From contig CAMCLK010000001.1 of NCBI GenBank assembly GCA_945875585.1, positions 104,657 to 168,656 of the forward strand: DNA of 64,000 bases. The letters run 5' to 3'. The stretch is from Candidatus Kuenenia stuttgartensis. GTDB lineage: Bacteria; Planctomycetota; Planctomycetia; Gemmatales; Gemmataceae. Position numbers and translations under genes: made by a program. This document shows positions 8,061-18,174 of the stretch, piece after piece (the stretch's first letter is position 1; every line of letters begins with the position of its first letter). The notes under the pieces are model-generated. The model did not search any database, was not told the origin of the DNA, and saw nothing but the letters and a program-made list of their open reading frames with translations.

Positions 8061-11000
8061 TCACGGCATGGTGGAACCCGGAGGGGTAGGCGGTGCCGGG
8101 TCGCGGGGTGGTTTGGCGTAGTCGTCCGCACTTCGCGCCAGAAGTTCCACATCGCCTGCGGAAATCACGAAAACCTCGCCGGGCTGACGTTCGATCCGGG
8201 CATAGCGATCTTTCGATCCTGCGACTTCCTTGCCTATTCGTAGAATCGGCTGCCTGTTGACGGCAATCACAGCCAAGGGCTTGTTAAGGCCATAAGGCTC
8301 GTCCGCGGCGCCCGTATCTTTTTCGAAACGCACAAAACGAAGTCGTGTCAGGGCGCGAATCGTTTCATCAACGGTAGCTCCATCGACCTTGGCATCTGCC
8401 TTGTCGGTTCGCTTCCATGCGCCTTCGCGCCGCGAAATCACAACAGGCATGCCCTGCTGCGGTTGCACACGCAATTCCTTCACCACAGATGGATCCACAG
8501 GGGTAAAGAACAGCGATCGCCAACGGTACTCATCGCGCAGGCGTGCCACCGTTGCAGCGTCAAGAATGAAGAGCTTGGGTTGACCGCTGACCCATGCCAC
8601 AGCTTTGCCATCCGGACGGGAGGCTGCTACTTCCAACTTGGCCAATTGATTGCCTGCGCCATCGCCAAAGGTCCAAGTGACGGAGGGTTGTTCCAAGCCG
8701 AGGGCCTTGATCTGTTCGGGTGTGGAAACGCCAAGCCATGCATCGCACCGAAGCCCGCTCATGGAGGCAATCAGGCCTTCAATGGATAACTCAGCAGCCG
8801 ATTCCACAGGCTTTTCAACGATCCAGCCCTGAGCGGAGGTAACAAATTCCACGGTGCGGCCATCGCGCACGCAGGTGGCGCGGATGATGTTGTTCACACG
8901 GGCAACGGTGCGGTCGTCGAACTGCGACGCATCTTGCAAAAGTGCCGTCACCAGATCCCCGGGCAATACCCCAACCAGTGAACCCGAGGCGCGGGCAAAG
9001 CGTGAGCCGGTCGATGCGTCGGCTACTTTGCCTATCTGCAACACGCGCACGGTGGGTTTGTCACCCACGTTACCCTTGATGGTAATCGTTGCTTCGGGTG
9101 TCTCGAGGCCAAACGGAGCAAGGTCGGCTGGTGCCCACATGGCACGCCACCCAACCACCTTTTCAACCTGCAAACCGTTCAATCGGGCAAGGAGGCGGTT
9201 GATCGTGGTATCGTCAGCCGGGCGGGGTGGTGTTGCTTTAACCTTCCATGCAGCCTTCTCTAGCTCCAAGGCGAGGTCGAACCCCTTGCCGGAACGATCA
9301 ATAGCAGCCGCCATCAGCAATTCTTCCGGCAGCAAACGGCGATCCACATAATCGGTTGCCATGCGCGCAAGCGGACCGGCCTGCTTGACGGGCAGCACCA
9401 CCACGGCATCCTTGTTGTCGATTCGGGCATGGCGTGAGCCGGGTCGGCCAGGCACTTCGTTGCCAATCACCACCACACGCACCACTTCAGGCTTGCCAGC
9501 TTCACCCCGGAGAACCACTCGGGCAGTCGCTGCGGGCTTATCCAAACCGAAACGAGCCAGAGCAGCAGCGTCGAGTGGCGCGCCGTAACTGGCATATGTT
9601 TCGGGCTTCAGGCCAAACCACGCCATTTCAAGATCGACCACACGGCCGGTCTCGGCGGGCGCACCTGTCACGCCAACGCCATCCAGTGTCCACAAAGTGC
9701 CTGTGCCTTTGAGCAACTTGAAGGGGCCGGCGGGGACTACGTTCTCAAACCGGACAATCCGGGTAGCATCTATAGCTTCCACAGTTCGCGGAACCAGGTC
9801 AAGGACAGGCCTGTCGAGAGACGCTGCGACAGTTCCGGAAAGCACAAACACGCCCGGCCTGCCATCGAGGCTGGCGTAACGGCCGGGAACTGCCGGCGTG
9901 GCTGGGGTTGGTTCCTTCTTCTCGGTGGACTTGGCTTCTTTGCCAATCTTCAAAATCTTTTTCGTGCCATCCTTCAACGCCACGGTCACTTCAACGGCTT
10001 TGTCCAGCCCCCACTCTTCCAACTTTTCCGCTTTCACGGCAGCCCAGCGCTCGGCGCGGGGCGAAGCCAAGCCTGCGGCAAATCCTTCAAACATGGTGGG
10101 TTCGGCGGACGCCACAAAGGGAGCCTCAATCTTCCAGCCACCTTTCTTTTCCTCAACCAGCGGGGCTGGAGCCACTTCAGGTACCAGACGGTAATCAGGT
10201 TGACCGGGGCGGCGAACGGTAACAGAAACAATGTCCGCTTCTGGTGCGCGCCACAATTCACGCGGCAAAAACGCCAATTCGCCACCCAGAATGGTTTCAC
10301 GCGCTGTTGCTGGAAGCGCCAGTACGGTTTCCGTTCCGGCCACCACTCCAAACAGACCGGGCTTGCCTTCACGGTCCTTACCCAGAACCAGAACAGTTTT
10401 GTTTCCAGGCTTGCCATCTTTGCCGGCAGTTTCGAGAGTCACACGGGTACCGGCTGGGTCAATTCCGTATTCTTTTGCCTGCGCATCGAGCTTCACGCCG
10501 TCTGCGACGAATTCCAGTGCCTCAAGACCGGTCAGGGCACCCAGCAACCGTTCGGCTTCGCCCTGATCGGCATCGCCGGGGGGATTGCCCAGTTTCCAAG
10601 GTTCATTCACTTTGCGGTTCAGGGCAACCGTGCCATTCTTACTGGCCAAAGACAGGGCAACCACATCAGATGCAACCAGTTCCATCACCTTCAGCGAGCG
10701 GTATTCGCCAGCGGGACGCAAGGCAAGAACATCAAGCAGTGCCGCGGGCTGATCCTTGGCGCCATTCTCGATCTGGTTGATGCGCCAAAGGTTGTCCACC
10801 CGCAGAGCCACTTTACCGGTCATGGCATCAGTGGCACCCATCGAATAGGTCACCAAACGTTCCCGTTTGGGCTTTTCGGTGCCGGCTTTGGCAGTCGGGT
10901 CTTTTTCCAGAACCTTCACGCGGATGGTTACACGCGGAGCCACCATTCCGGAAGCGTCGAGCAGCTTTTTCAGGTCTTCCGGTGTCTGCGCGGCAACAAC

Positions 11001-12362
11001 ATTCGCTGGTGCCGCTTCAAGGCCAACCAACTTGCCCAACAGTGCTGTCACCTTGGCAGTATCTGCCGCACGAACCATCGGCTCGCGCAGTTTCCATTCT
11101 TCTCCCGACTTCTCAATCACAGTTTTCGCGCGGTTCGGCCCTTCAATTTCAAGAAGAACCACATCCGTCTGCTCATAACGAGCCAACTTTGGATCGCGCA
11201 AAGTGGCAATGTCTGCAAATACCTGATCCACACGGTCCTTGCGGACTTCAAATACCTTGGGGTTTGTTTCAAGCCGCGCGTGCAGGAATACTTCCCGCTG
11301 GACTTCTTCGCGCGGCGGCAGGTTGATTCCTGGCGGAAGACCGGGAGGTGGTGGAGTGCTCACCATTTTCTTTGTTTCACGTACCCGCGATTCTTTACCA
11401 ATCACCAAGGTTGTTTTTTTGCCGTCGCTCAAAGTTACCGTCAACAAACGTTCGGGCTTGTCGAGGCCTGTTTGCTGAGGCAATGACTTATCAGCGGGAA
11501 TAAACCGTTCCACCCAAAGATCGGGAACAGCTTCAAGCAACGTGTCCATTGTGGCGGGGTTCAGGCGGTCGAGGACCACCTTGCCATCGTTGGAATCCAT
11601 CAGCCACGCCGATGCGCGCGCATCGGGATCCGCGGCATCCAACCCTGTGCGGTCTAGCCGCAGAACGCGCGCGCTTTTGGCGTCGCCATCCGGGCGAGAT
11701 TCTATCCTTAACGACGTTGCGCTCACCACTTCTTTTTTATCACCAGCATCGCCAGGACGAGGTACACCAGCCGATTTTTCAGGCTTCCGGCCAGCAAACA
11801 ACCGACGCTGAAGGTAAAAATCGGAAGGGGCATTGAGGCGGGGAATCAGGCCGGGAGCAAGGCGGAGAGCTTTATCAGAACCTTTCATGCGCGCCCAAGT
11901 AGGCCGCGTGAATGCGTTTTCCGACGTCGCCGCAGCTTCTGCGAGCCAAACAGACACATTGGCGCCGCTCGCCAAACGTACTTCCACAAACAGGGCTTCA
12001 GGTTTTTCTCCCGCAAGATTTGAGGGGATTCCTTCAACTTGCAACGATTGTGGCACAAATCGGGTTCGCAATGCGCCTACTGATTCTGCAAGGCTGTTGG
12101 CTTCTTCCTGCCTTACCGGCCAGCCACCACTCATGGTCCAAGTGCTTGGTTTTCCAGCAGTGACTGTGCGTTCTAAGTCCACATCTTCGGTGGAAGCTCG
12201 GCCAGGTGCCCGAACCACAATCCCAACGATATCAGCAGTTTTCAGCGATTCCAGACCGCTGATACGTGCCTCTAAAGCAGGCTTGCCACTCACGAGTGCA
12301 ATCAGTGCACCCGCGGCAGCCATTCCCAACACCACACTTACCGATGCCCATGGAAGACGCAT
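8061..12362 (-). CDS. Giant DUF4340 repeat protein of a Gld-type ABC system
   Basis: A 1433-residue protein: one N-terminal membrane helix (VVLGMAAAGALIALVSG) and then a long chain of DUF4340-like units. I count about eight units of the form hydrophobic strand, W, P, then 'll..L.gL'. Examples begin at TADIVGIVVRAPG, YEQTDVVLLEIEG, LVASDVVALSLAS, APEADIVSVTVRR, NNIIRATCVRD and DPSVVKELRVQ, each followed by 'GL..P...' and 'IGK' strands. Single-unit DUF4340 proteins are usually 300-500 residues. The chosen start (MRLPWASV) excludes an open but unprotein-like 39-codon extension. It lies 32 bases after the GldG-like gene and should face the periplasm. Function unknown. Confidence 0.85.
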   Translation of the reverse strand: MRLPWASVSVVLGMAAAGALIALVSGKPALEARISGLESLKTADIVGIVVRAPGRASTEDVDLERTVTAGKPSTWTMSGGWPVRQEEANSLAESVGALRTRFVPQSLQVEGIPSNLAGEKPEALFVEVRLASGANVSVWLAEAAATSENAFTRPTWARMKGSDKALRLAPGLIPRLNAPSDFYLQRRLFAGRKPEKSAGVPRPGDAGDKKEVVSATSLRIESRPDGDAKSARVLRLDRTGLDAADPDARASAWLMDSNDGKVVLDRLNPATMDTLLEAVPDLWVERFIPADKSLPQQTGLDKPERLLTVTLSDGKKTTLVIGKESRVRETKKMVSTPPPPGLPPGINLPPREEVQREVFLHARLETNPKVFEVRKDRVDQVFADIATLRDPKLARYEQTDVVLLEIEGPNRAKTVIEKSGEEWKLREPMVRAADTAKVTALLGKLVGLEAAPANVVAAQTPEDLKKLLDASGMVAPRVTIRVKVLEKDPTAKAGTEKPKRERLVTYSMGATDAMTGKVALRVDNLWRINQIENGAKDQPAALLDVLALRPAGEYRSLKVMELVASDVVALSLASKNGTVALNRKVNEPWKLGNPPGDADQGEAERLLGALTGLEALEFVADGVKLDAQAKEYGIDPAGTRVTLETAGKDGKPGNKTVLVLGKDREGKPGLFGVVAGTETVLALPATARETILGGELAFLPRELWRAPEADIVSVTVRRPGQPDYRLVPEVAPAPLVEEKKGGWKIEAPFVASAEPTMFEGFAAGLASPRAERWAAVKAEKLEEWGLDKAVEVTVALKDGTKKILKIGKEAKSTEKKEPTPATPAVPGRYASLDGRPGVFVLSGTVAASLDRPVLDLVPRTVEAIDATRIVRFENVVPAGPFKLLKGTGTLWTLDGVGVTGAPAETGRVVDLEMAWFGLKPETYASYGAPLDAAALARFGLDKPAATARVVLRGEAGKPEVVRVVVIGNEVPGRPGSRHARIDNKDAVVVLPVKQAGPLARMATDYVDRRLLPEELLMAAAIDRSGKGFDLALELEKAAWKVKATPPRPADDTTINRLLARLNGLQVEKVVGWRAMWAPADLAPFGLETPEATITIKGNVGDKPTVRVLQIGKVADASTGSRFARASGSLVGVLPGDLVTALLQDASQFDDRTVARVNNIIRATCVRDGRTVEFVTSAQGWIVEKPVESAAELSIEGLIASMSGLRCDAWLGVSTPEQIKALGLEQPSVTWTFGDGAGNQLAKLEVAASRPDGKAVAWVSGQPKLFILDAATVARLRDEYRWRSLFFTPVDPSVVKELRVQPQQGMPVVISRREGAWKRTDKADAKVDGATVDETIRALTRLRFVRFEKDTGAADEPYGLNKPLAVIAVNRQPILRIGKEVAGSKDRYARIERQPGEVFVISAGDVELLARSADDYAKPPRDPAPPTPPGSTMP

Positions 12363-12394
12363 GCAACTGCTCCCGAAAACGGATGACCTGCCAT

Positions 12395-14959
12395 TTAGCG
12401 GAGGCGGCGGTACAACAAAACCGTGAATCCCATAAATGCTGCGCACAGCGGCAAACCAAATTCCAATCCGCTGCGCCATAGCCCTGCTTTGCGTTCACTC
12501 CAATTCAGCCGTGGATATTCCCACACGGCCTCATCGGCTGGCCGACGGGCAAGGCGATCGTCGCGGCCAATCAGCCAATTGAACAGATCGGTTACCAATC
12601 GTTCCCGTGAGGGATCAAGAGTTGGACCAATCAACCACCATGCCTCTCCGATAACGGCTGTTCGTACAAAGCCGGGCTGGCGTTCATCTTTGCCAAACCA
12701 CGATTCTGGCAATTTTTCTTCCGCGACAGCGCCTACGGGGAACGGACCACGGCGACGTTCCATCAAGGCTGTTGCCAGATCCGGTTTTTCTTGCTTCGCG
12801 GTCGCTGTCGATTTGAACGCTGGCGTTGTGCTGTCGGTCGCATAAGGCTGGTCTTCGTTCCATGAATCGGCAGAAGTCATCAAGATTTCAGCTTGCTGGC
12901 GGAAGCGATCCGGGTTGTTCTGGTCGATTTCCACATAAACAGGTCGGGCATGCCTAAGCCTTAACTGCAACCGTGGATCTTCGCGTTGGGCGCGCCCCAA
13001 TCCTCGCGAGGCCAGCCATTGGCTCGCGCGCACAGGGTTGTCTACCTTTTCGCCGGGGCGCCGCAAATTGGCCGGGTAGCCAGTTCCCGGCGACCACGAC
13101 AACTGCAAGGGCGGCACACGTACTTCCGTTCCGCCCGTCAAGCCACCACCTTGGCGTTCGCCAAAGGCCACTTCTTCAACATCGTAAAGAACCGTTTGCT
13201 TGTTCAGGCGATAACCCAGTTCCTTGACAATCGAGTCGATGCCATCCGCCGCTGTGAAACCTTGCGGAACAGGTTCAGGCTTCTGGTCGGGGCCTTGTCC
13301 GGGCCGTTCGCTCTCGGGCCCAAGGCAGAAAAGGACAGGCTTGCCAGACTTCAAAAATGCCTTGATCGCGTCGACCTGCTCCTTGTCTAAACTGTGCAGC
13401 CAATGGGGCAGGTTTTTATCGTCGTCGCTGACAACGTCGTAAAGCGATGGCCTTGGCAACAGAAGCACGTCGCAATCGGCCAGCAACTGCTCCATTTTCC
13501 CCTTGAGATCCGTGTTGCGGCGCTGCTCCGCAAGCGTTTCAAGGTCGAGAGATCCACGCTCCACTTCGATTTCCTTGCGTTGCTCAACCGCCCTTTGGTC
13601 GGCTTGTTCGATCAACTTACGCTCTTCCGCAATGGCCACGATCTGGTCCTTGCGGAATTCGCTGATGATCTCGTCGCGGCGCGTCTTGTCGGCTGGAAGC
13701 TTGAACTGCTGCGATAGAACAGCGGCGATTTTATCTGGTGTCGATGTTTCCCAGAATTCCAAGCTGCGCTTCAGCGTTTCATTGATGAACTTGCTGCGCT
13801 GCTCGAAACCTTTGTTGATGATCGCCAATCGGCTTTCGAGGCGGTCGAGACGGCTTTCTTCGAACGTCGATACCACCGGTGCCGGGGCACGCCCCAATTT
13901 CTTGAGCACCATGTCGCGAACATCGAAGCCGTTGCGTTCGAGGGTTTTGCGCAATCCAACAAGGCCGTAAACATCGGTTCCACGGGTTGTTAGCCACTCG
14001 TGAATGACCCCAATGCCAACGCGCGGTTTACGCGCTTCCAACGAGGTTAGGCCCCGAATGAATGGATAGGCGCCGCGCAGATCGGGTGCTGCCGCACCCG
14101 GGGGCAGGCCTTGTGGTAAGAGGACCAGGTTTTCGTTTTCTTCTGACGACACTTTGTCGAGACGCAGGAATTCATTGAAGCCAAGCCTCTGAACCAATTC
14201 CCGGCCACTGCCACCACGGCGGGCATGGAAGAAAATACTGCTTTCGGGAGCTTGGTCGATGGCTTGACCGAGGGCAGGGTTTTCTTCGGTCAGCTTTTTC
14301 AATTTCCGTTCATGATCTTCGTTTTCAACATCCAGTTCCAAAACCTTCAGGCTGCGTCCGCTCGATTCCCGAACCAGTTCCACAAGGTCGCGAACCTTTT
14401 CGAGAATCTTCCGCTCGGCTGCCAGGTCGAACCTGTCTGGCTTGTCGGACACGCCCGGGAACACCCGGTGCATTTGGTAAACAACAACAGTGGTTCCGGG
14501 TTCCAAACCATCAAGCTCCGAAACCAATTCTGGAGGAAGTGTGAAATTGTGCGACCGGGTCAAATCCCAACGCAGCGGCCGATTGAAGGCGGCATAATTG
14601 AATACCACCACAGCAAATCCGGCGAGGCCGATTTGAGCCATGGTCAGCGTCCAGTGCGTGCTGCGCCTGCCGGCAGCGTAGGAGGCCAGCGATACTACTT
14701 CGAAAATGGCCGCCAAAACTGCCAGGCCAACACCCGCCAGAAACACCCATGTTCCCGCGCCGGAAAATGCCCCTATTTCTGATATTAGCCGCTTCGCGGC
14801 TTGGGGCAATGAAGCGGCGGGATCTACCAAGACCAAGCCCACGCATGCCACCAGCAAACCTGCCATACCGGCAATTCGAAAGGCAAAACGAAGCAGGCCC
14901 ACCCATTCCGCCGACTGGCGCGGGTCGCGTGCTGCCCGGTTTTTGTGCGCTCCGCTCAT
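12395..14959 (-). CDS. GldG-family ABC transport auxiliary protein
   Basis: An 854-residue membrane protein with helices near residues 25-50, 70-95 and 108-128, a large extracytoplasmic GldG/ABC_transp_aux domain and a final helix at the extreme C-terminus (LPLCAAFMGFTVLLYRRLR). The domain is recognised from HNFTLPPELVSEL, KVLELDVENEDHERKL, VLLLPRPSLYDV and KPVLFCLGPES. A charged, coiled-coil-like insert (about residues 375-490, rich in E, R, K and Q) splits it. In Bacteroidetes GldG forms an ABC complex with GldA and GldF needed for gliding. In planctomycetes the role is undefined. The start shares one base with the upstream permease stop. Confidence 0.85.
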   Translation of the reverse strand: MSGAHKNRAARDPRQSAEWVGLLRFAFRIAGMAGLLVACVGLVLVDPAASLPQAAKRLISEIGAFSGAGTWVFLAGVGLAVLAAIFEVVSLASYAAGRRSTHWTLTMAQIGLAGFAVVVFNYAAFNRPLRWDLTRSHNFTLPPELVSELDGLEPGTTVVVYQMHRVFPGVSDKPDRFDLAAERKILEKVRDLVELVRESSGRSLKVLELDVENEDHERKLKKLTEENPALGQAIDQAPESSIFFHARRGGSGRELVQRLGFNEFLRLDKVSSEENENLVLLPQGLPPGAAAPDLRGAYPFIRGLTSLEARKPRVGIGVIHEWLTTRGTDVYGLVGLRKTLERNGFDVRDMVLKKLGRAPAPVVSTFEESRLDRLESRLAIINKGFEQRSKFINETLKRSLEFWETSTPDKIAAVLSQQFKLPADKTRRDEIISEFRKDQIVAIAEERKLIEQADQRAVEQRKEIEVERGSLDLETLAEQRRNTDLKGKMEQLLADCDVLLLPRPSLYDVVSDDDKNLPHWLHSLDKEQVDAIKAFLKSGKPVLFCLGPESERPGQGPDQKPEPVPQGFTAADGIDSIVKELGYRLNKQTVLYDVEEVAFGERQGGGLTGGTEVRVPPLQLSWSPGTGYPANLRRPGEKVDNPVRASQWLASRGLGRAQREDPRLQLRLRHARPVYVEIDQNNPDRFRQQAEILMTSADSWNEDQPYATDSTTPAFKSTATAKQEKPDLATALMERRRGPFPVGAVAEEKLPESWFGKDERQPGFVRTAVIGEAWWLIGPTLDPSRERLVTDLFNWLIGRDDRLARRPADEAVWEYPRLNWSERKAGLWRSGLEFGLPLCAAFMGFTVLLYRRLR

Positions 14960-15825
14960 CAGGCGTACCTCCGGCTTTCAAGACTGCGGACCGTCAAAAA
15001 GAGGCTGAACAAGGCTACGCTCACGTACAATGTCACTGGCCGAAGGTCGATGACACCTCGCGTGAAGGCGCGGTCAAAGTGCAACGGCACACTCATGTAG
15101 TAGGCCAGTTGATACCCTGCGCCGCCATCCATCGCGTTGGCTGCAAAGCTTCCAGCCAAAAACAACACACCAAGCGCGAGTGTCGCTTGGGCTGCCACCA
15201 GTTGGTCGCGCACCATGCTGCTCACACAGACACCCATGGCCAAGAACATGGCTCCCGCCAGAAACAGGCCCAGATAGGTGGTCAGGATTGGAGCAGGGTC
15301 CGTACTCATGGTGATCTGCGGCAAAGCCTTGGTCCACGTAAGTTCGAGGCCGCCAAGCACCGGTAGGTACACCAGCGTGGGCAACCACAAAACCACATAG
15401 AAAAGCAGGCAACCAGCATATTTCGCCAGCACGATCTGCCAATCAGACAATGGTGAAGTCATCAACATTTCCAAAGTGCCAGATGCCTTTTCTTCAGCAA
15501 ATGTACGCATGGTGAGAAGCGGGCAGGCGGCCAGAAACACCAGCCAGAATACGGGGCTGGCGAGCCAGTGCTGCAACGGCCACTCCACACCTCGGGGGCC
15601 GCTGGCTTGAAGGAGGTCCAGTGTGTTGGCTACTAGCCAGCCATGAACTCCCAAAAACACCACAAGCACGGCATAGGCAATGGGAGACAGGAAGTACGAG
15701 AAAAACTCTTTGTGGAGCAGGCTGCGGGCCCCCCAAAGACTACATGCGAAACCAGATAGCAGCGTCAGCGATGCCAACCCCGCTACTATCATTATTGCCA
15801 AACCAATGGACCATTCTTGCTGCAT
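14959..15825 (-). CDS. ABC-2 type permease (GldF-like)
   Basis: A 288-residue ABC-2 permease with six membrane helices, starting MQQEWSIGLAIMIVAGLASL. Family features are a helix-loop region HKEFFSYFLSPIAYAVLVVF, then RTFAEEKASGTLEMLMTSPLSDWQIVLAKY, shown here as PLSDWQIVLAKY, the signature cytoplasmic segment of the NodJ/GldF group. The frame extends 47 codons upstream, but that stretch overlaps the ATPase gene and is not helix-like, so ATG 15825 is used. It sits between the ATPase and the GldG-like gene and forms the membrane channel of that complex. Confidence 0.88.
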   Translation of the reverse strand: MQQEWSIGLAIMIVAGLASLTLLSGFACSLWGARSLLHKEFFSYFLSPIAYAVLVVFLGVHGWLVANTLDLLQASGPRGVEWPLQHWLASPVFWLVFLAACPLLTMRTFAEEKASGTLEMLMTSPLSDWQIVLAKYAGCLLFYVVLWLPTLVYLPVLGGLELTWTKALPQITMSTDPAPILTTYLGLFLAGAMFLAMGVCVSSMVRDQLVAAQATLALGVLFLAGSFAANAMDGGAGYQLAYYMSVPLHFDRAFTRGVIDLRPVTLYVSVALFSLFLTVRSLESRRYA

Positions 15826-15850
15826 GATGCGCGCTCCGCTTGGGTTGGAT

Positions 15851-16576
15851 TCAGGCGCCGATCGCCTCGCGTTCCTCGACCAGGTCGAGAAACATCTTTT
15901 CCAGCGACTGCCCGGGAGGGCAGAGATCGGCAAGGCGCCCTTGCGCCAAAACTTTGCCATGGGCAATGACCACCGCCCGGGTGCAGGTCTTTTCCACTTC
16001 TGAAAGAATGTGTGTCGAAATCAGAACCGTCCGGCTCTGTCCAAGATCGGCAATCAATTTGCGTGTTTCGATGATCTGGGTTGGGTCGAGGCCCGATGTG
16101 GGTTCATCAAGAATCAGCACTGGTGGATCGCTGACAAGAGCATCTGCCAAGCCCACGCGCTGACGGTAGCCCTTCGAGAGTGTGCCGATCAACTGTCGGC
16201 GGACGCCTTCAAGCCAGCACTGTTTCAGGCAGCTTTCAACGCGCTTGCGTGCCAAGGCGCCGTGAACTCCCTTGATACCCGCCCTAAATGACAGATATTC
16301 TTGGACCCGCATGTCTGGGTACAGGGGGCAGTTTTCGGGCATATAACCAATGAGCGAGCGAGCCTTAAGCGGATCGTTCATCACGTCGCAGCCTGCCACC
16401 ACTGCTCGGCCACCGGAAGGAACCAAGTAGCCTGTCAGCATGCGCATGGTGGTGGATTTACCAGCACCATTGGGCCCGAGAAACCCTACGACTTCATGCT
16501 GTCCGACAGAGAACGAAACATCGCGCACAGCCGCGAAATCGCCGTAATATTTGGTCAGGTTGATCACGTCAATCAT
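15851..16576 (-). CDS. ABC transporter ATP-binding protein (GldA-like)
   Basis: A 241-residue ATPase with Walker A GPNGAGKST (about residues 34-42), Q-loop region GYMPENCPLYPDM, signature LSKGYRQR, Walker B PVLILDEP and switch His in LISTHIL. It drives the adjacent permease. The order ATPase, permease, GldG-like, DUF4340 in one direction with short gaps (25, overlap, 32 bases) marks one operon. It is the first gene of the minus-strand block; the 154 bases between it and trpS hold the divergent promoters. Confidence 0.92.
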   Translation of the reverse strand: MIDVINLTKYYGDFAAVRDVSFSVGQHEVVGFLGPNGAGKSTTMRMLTGYLVPSGGRAVVAGCDVMNDPLKARSLIGYMPENCPLYPDMRVQEYLSFRAGIKGVHGALARKRVESCLKQCWLEGVRRQLIGTLSKGYRQRVGLADALVSDPPVLILDEPTSGLDPTQIIETRKLIADLGQSRTVLISTHILSEVEKTCTRAVVIAHGKVLAQGRLADLCPPGQSLEKMFLDLVEEREAIGA

Positions 16577-16730
16577 GTGACGACTCCACGGTAGGGGGGC
16601 CGGTGCGGAGGCGGCTAGATGATATGATTAGGACAGAAGGATGCTTTAGGCAAGCCCCCACTTCGCTCTCTGCCACAAGGCCTGATTCCGCTACACTTTC
16701 CAAAACAGGTTTCATTGTGTGGGGGCCGTT

Positions 16731-17738
16731 ATGAGTTCTTCTGCAACTACTTCCAGTCAACCGCGCCGCATCCTCAGTGGCGTGCAACCATCGGGCAAAC
16801 TCCATCTGGGCAACTTTTTTGGTGCTGTCCGCCAGCACGTGGCACTTGCCCAAGAGGGTGCCGAATGCCTTTATTTTATAGCCGACTACCACGCCATGAC
16901 CACCGTTCACGATGCTGCCGCCCTCAAACAGAATGTGTTTGATGTCGCCCTCGACTACTACGCGCTTGGCCTCGATCCCGACCGCGCCATTTTTTTCAGG
17001 CAATCTGATGTGCCGCAGGTGTGCGAACTATCGTGGATCCTTTCAACTCTGGCTCCCATGGGTCTGCTGGAACGGGCCGTAAGCTACAAGGAAAAGCTCG
17101 ACAGGGGCCTCGAATCGTCGGTTGGGTTGTTCACCTACCCGATCCTCATGGCTGCTGACATTCTTGCTTACCGCTCCAATCTGGTGCCAGTCGGCCGCGA
17201 TCAGGTTCAGCACCTGGAAATCTGCAGGGATCTGGCTGTTAAGTTCAACCTTCGCTACGGCGATGTGTTTCCTTTGCCGGAGTATCGTTTGACCAAAGAA
17301 TCGAAAGTTCCCGGTACCGATGGCCAGAAGATGAGCAAGAGTTACGGCAACACAATTGATATTTTTGCCGAAGGAAAGCCTCTGAAAAAGGCGGTGATGG
17401 GCATCGTGACAGATTCCCTACCTTTGGAAGCGGCGAAAGATCCATCCACATGCAATGTTTTCGCCCTTTACAGTCTGTTTGCCAGCCAGGAAGAGCAAGA
17501 CGCGCTTGCAACGCTCTATCGCGCTGGCGGCATGGGGTATGGTGCGGCCAAAAGTGAACTGCTTGCCAAGATCGACGCGTATTTTGCCCCAGCGCGTGAA
17601 CGCCGACGGGAATTAGCCGCCAATCCTGCTCAGGTGGAAGCGTGGCTGGCGCAAGGCGCTGAACGGGCGCGTGCCATTGCCGGGGAAACCATGCGTTTGG
17701 TGCGCTCTGCTGTGGGTTTGAGGAGCATGCCGTCATGA
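16731..17738 (+). CDS. trpS: Tryptophanyl-tRNA synthetase
   Basis: A 335-residue class I synthetase that charges tRNA-Trp. The HIGH-type motif is PSGKLHLGNFFG near the N-terminus and the KMSKS motif is intact in DGQKMSKSYGN. Other family marks are YFIADYHAMTT and VPVGRDQVQHLEICRDLA. The length matches bacterial TrpS. ATG 16731 is chosen; a GTG four codons earlier is in frame. The stop overlaps the VOC-protein start by four bases (ATGA). Confidence 0.97.
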   Translation: MSSSATTSSQPRRILSGVQPSGKLHLGNFFGAVRQHVALAQEGAECLYFIADYHAMTTVHDAAALKQNVFDVALDYYALGLDPDRAIFFRQSDVPQVCELSWILSTLAPMGLLERAVSYKEKLDRGLESSVGLFTYPILMAADILAYRSNLVPVGRDQVQHLEICRDLAVKFNLRYGDVFPLPEYRLTKESKVPGTDGQKMSKSYGNTIDIFAEGKPLKKAVMGIVTDSLPLEAAKDPSTCNVFALYSLFASQEEQDALATLYRAGGMGYGAAKSELLAKIDAYFAPARERRRELAANPAQVEAWLAQGAERARAIAGETMRLVRSAVGLRSMPS

Positions 17739-18133
17739 GTTTAGGTATTGAAGGATTCGATCATCTGACGGTTATCGTGACCGACATGGCGCGCGCCCGG
17801 GCATTTTACGGAGGCATTTTGGGTCTTCAGGAGATTGGCCGACCCAAATCGTTCGAATTTCAAGCTGTTTGGTACCAGATAGGCGACCGGCAACTGCATC
17901 TACTGGTAAAACCAGCGCCCGATACAATGGGCCAGCGGCATTTCGCACTACGCGTGGCGGATGTCTCTGCTGCCAGGGAACAGTGCATCGCGCAAGGTTT
18001 GCCTACGGCTGAAACGACGCTGATTCCCGGTGCGGACCGGTTTTTCATTCGCGATCCCGATGGTAATCGTATCGAGATCATCCGTTGGAACGTCCCGTAC
18101 GATCCCGCACGTGATGGGGTGCTGGATAGTTGA
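17735..18133 (+). CDS. VOC (glyoxalase/bleomycin-resistance) family protein
   Basis: A 132-residue single VOC unit pair: GFDHLTVIVTDMARARAFY at the start, RQLHLLVKP in the middle, GQRHFALRVADV opening the second half and FFIRDPDGNRIEII at the end. These hold the usual metal-ligand positions (His, His, Glu). VOC proteins may be lyases, dioxygenases or drug-binding proteins, so the reaction is open. The start overlaps the trpS stop (ATGA), so it is translated from the trpS message. Confidence 0.9.
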   Translation: MSLGIEGFDHLTVIVTDMARARAFYGGILGLQEIGRPKSFEFQAVWYQIGDRQLHLLVKPAPDTMGQRHFALRVADVSAAREQCIAQGLPTAETTLIPGADRFFIRDPDGNRIEIIRWNVPYDPARDGVLDS

Positions 18134-18174
18134 CGCGCGTATACAATGGTTTCAACCGATGGAGAATCGTCCCG

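Noticed and set aside
10200..11486. 428-codon plus-strand frame
   Set aside because: It lies wholly inside the DUF4340 gene on the opposite strand and is rich in His, Phe, Gln and Arg with no domain, typical of an antisense shadow.
16569..17003. Minus-strand frame overlapping trpS
   Set aside because: TrpS motifs run through this region on the plus strand; the minus reading has no family features.
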